In this document: piece by piece, positions 26,230 to 26,417 of the stretch
Position numbering within the stretch: the stretch's first letter is position 1
How the letters are laid out: every line of letters starts with the position of its first letter
Made by a program: the position numbers and the translations under genes
Notes under the pieces: model-generated
What the model saw: the letters and a program-made list of their open reading frames with translations, nothing else
The model's database searches: none
Told to the model about the DNA's origin: nothing
Assembly: GCA_009731375.1 (NCBI GenBank)
Contig: BJOX01000248.1
Span: forward strand, 208,411-234,827
Reading direction: 5' to 3'
DNA length: 26,417 nucleotides
Source of the DNA: Paulinella micropora
Lineage: Eukaryota; Cercozoa; Imbricatea; Euglyphida

Positions 26230-26417
26230 ACAATTCCTCTTTGCAACGTTGTATATTGTGCTTGTCTTGTGTTCTATTGTGTTGTCTTGTCTTCTATGAT
26301 AGGCTTGCATTTTTTGTGTTCCCTTTCTGTACCCTTGAAGTTCAATAACTAGAATTCTGACCCAAACCCCAATTCCTCTTTGCAACGTTGTACATTGTGT
26401 TTGTCCTGTGTTCTATT
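26230..26417. promoter_or_regulatory. Upstream region of the minus-strand gene with a 48-bp duplication
   Basis: caattcctctttgcaacg plus about 30 more bases at 26231-26278 recurs at 26370-26417 with four or so differences, at the very end of the window. By position this holds the promoter/5' UTR of the gene ending at 22885. Confidence 0.6.

Overview
This is a fragment of a eukaryotic nuclear genome. Spliceosomal GT-AG introns interrupt two host genes, simple-sequence repeats fill the introns, an intact Ty3/Gypsy-type gag-pol is present, and seven runs of N mark assembly gaps. Nothing looks bacterial: no operons, no Shine-Dalgarno spacing, and I recognise no rRNA or tRNA. The gene style and repeat load would fit a free-living protist (an alveolate such as a chromerid, or a stramenopile), but I cannot fix the lineage from sequence alone.

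Layout. (1) About 1-9.8 kb, + strand: one gene, reconstructed here as 12 exons (924 nt, 307 aa), for a two-KH-domain RNA-binding protein of the PCBP/NOVA/hnRNP K class. It is stretched over about 9.3 kb because its introns are packed with (TCTA)n, (TCTG)n, (TCGA)n, (TA)n, (CA)n and (TTTG)n arrays, a TIR/MITE family and gaps. (2) About 9.8-11.7 kb: non-coding sequence, an isolated exon-like segment, the first copy of a 227-bp direct repeat, and the leader of the retroelement. (3) 11765-20275, + strand: retroelement Gag (898 aa, with a CCCH-type finger and an RGG-rich tail) and Pol (protease, RT, RNase H, integrase, GPY/F module and a C-terminal extension of about 290 aa). They share one frame and are separated by a single UGA. 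(4) 20.3-22.45 kb: a near-perfect 0.58-kb palindrome running into a gap, the second copy of the 227-bp repeat, and a broken DDE (Tc1/mariner/IS630-like) transposase. (5) 22.9-26.2 kb, - strand: a clean six-exon gene (810 aa) of unknown function with threonine/alanine-rich minisatellite repeats and an acidic serine tail.

Most unusual signal: in the KH gene, the edges of exons have been copied into the neighbouring repeat-filled introns. Copies upstream of an exon carry the acceptor site plus the first part of the exon; copies downstream carry the last part plus the donor. This is seen at exon 2 (both sides), exon 3 and exon 9, and weakly at exon 1. Several donor GTs are themselves the first bases of a microsatellite. 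Together this suggests that simple-repeat growth here starts at splice sites and drags exon ends along, leaving arrays of decoy half-exons. Second in interest are the in-frame UGA between gag and pol, the DTM (not DTG) protease site, and the absence of recognisable LTRs around an otherwise intact gag-pol.
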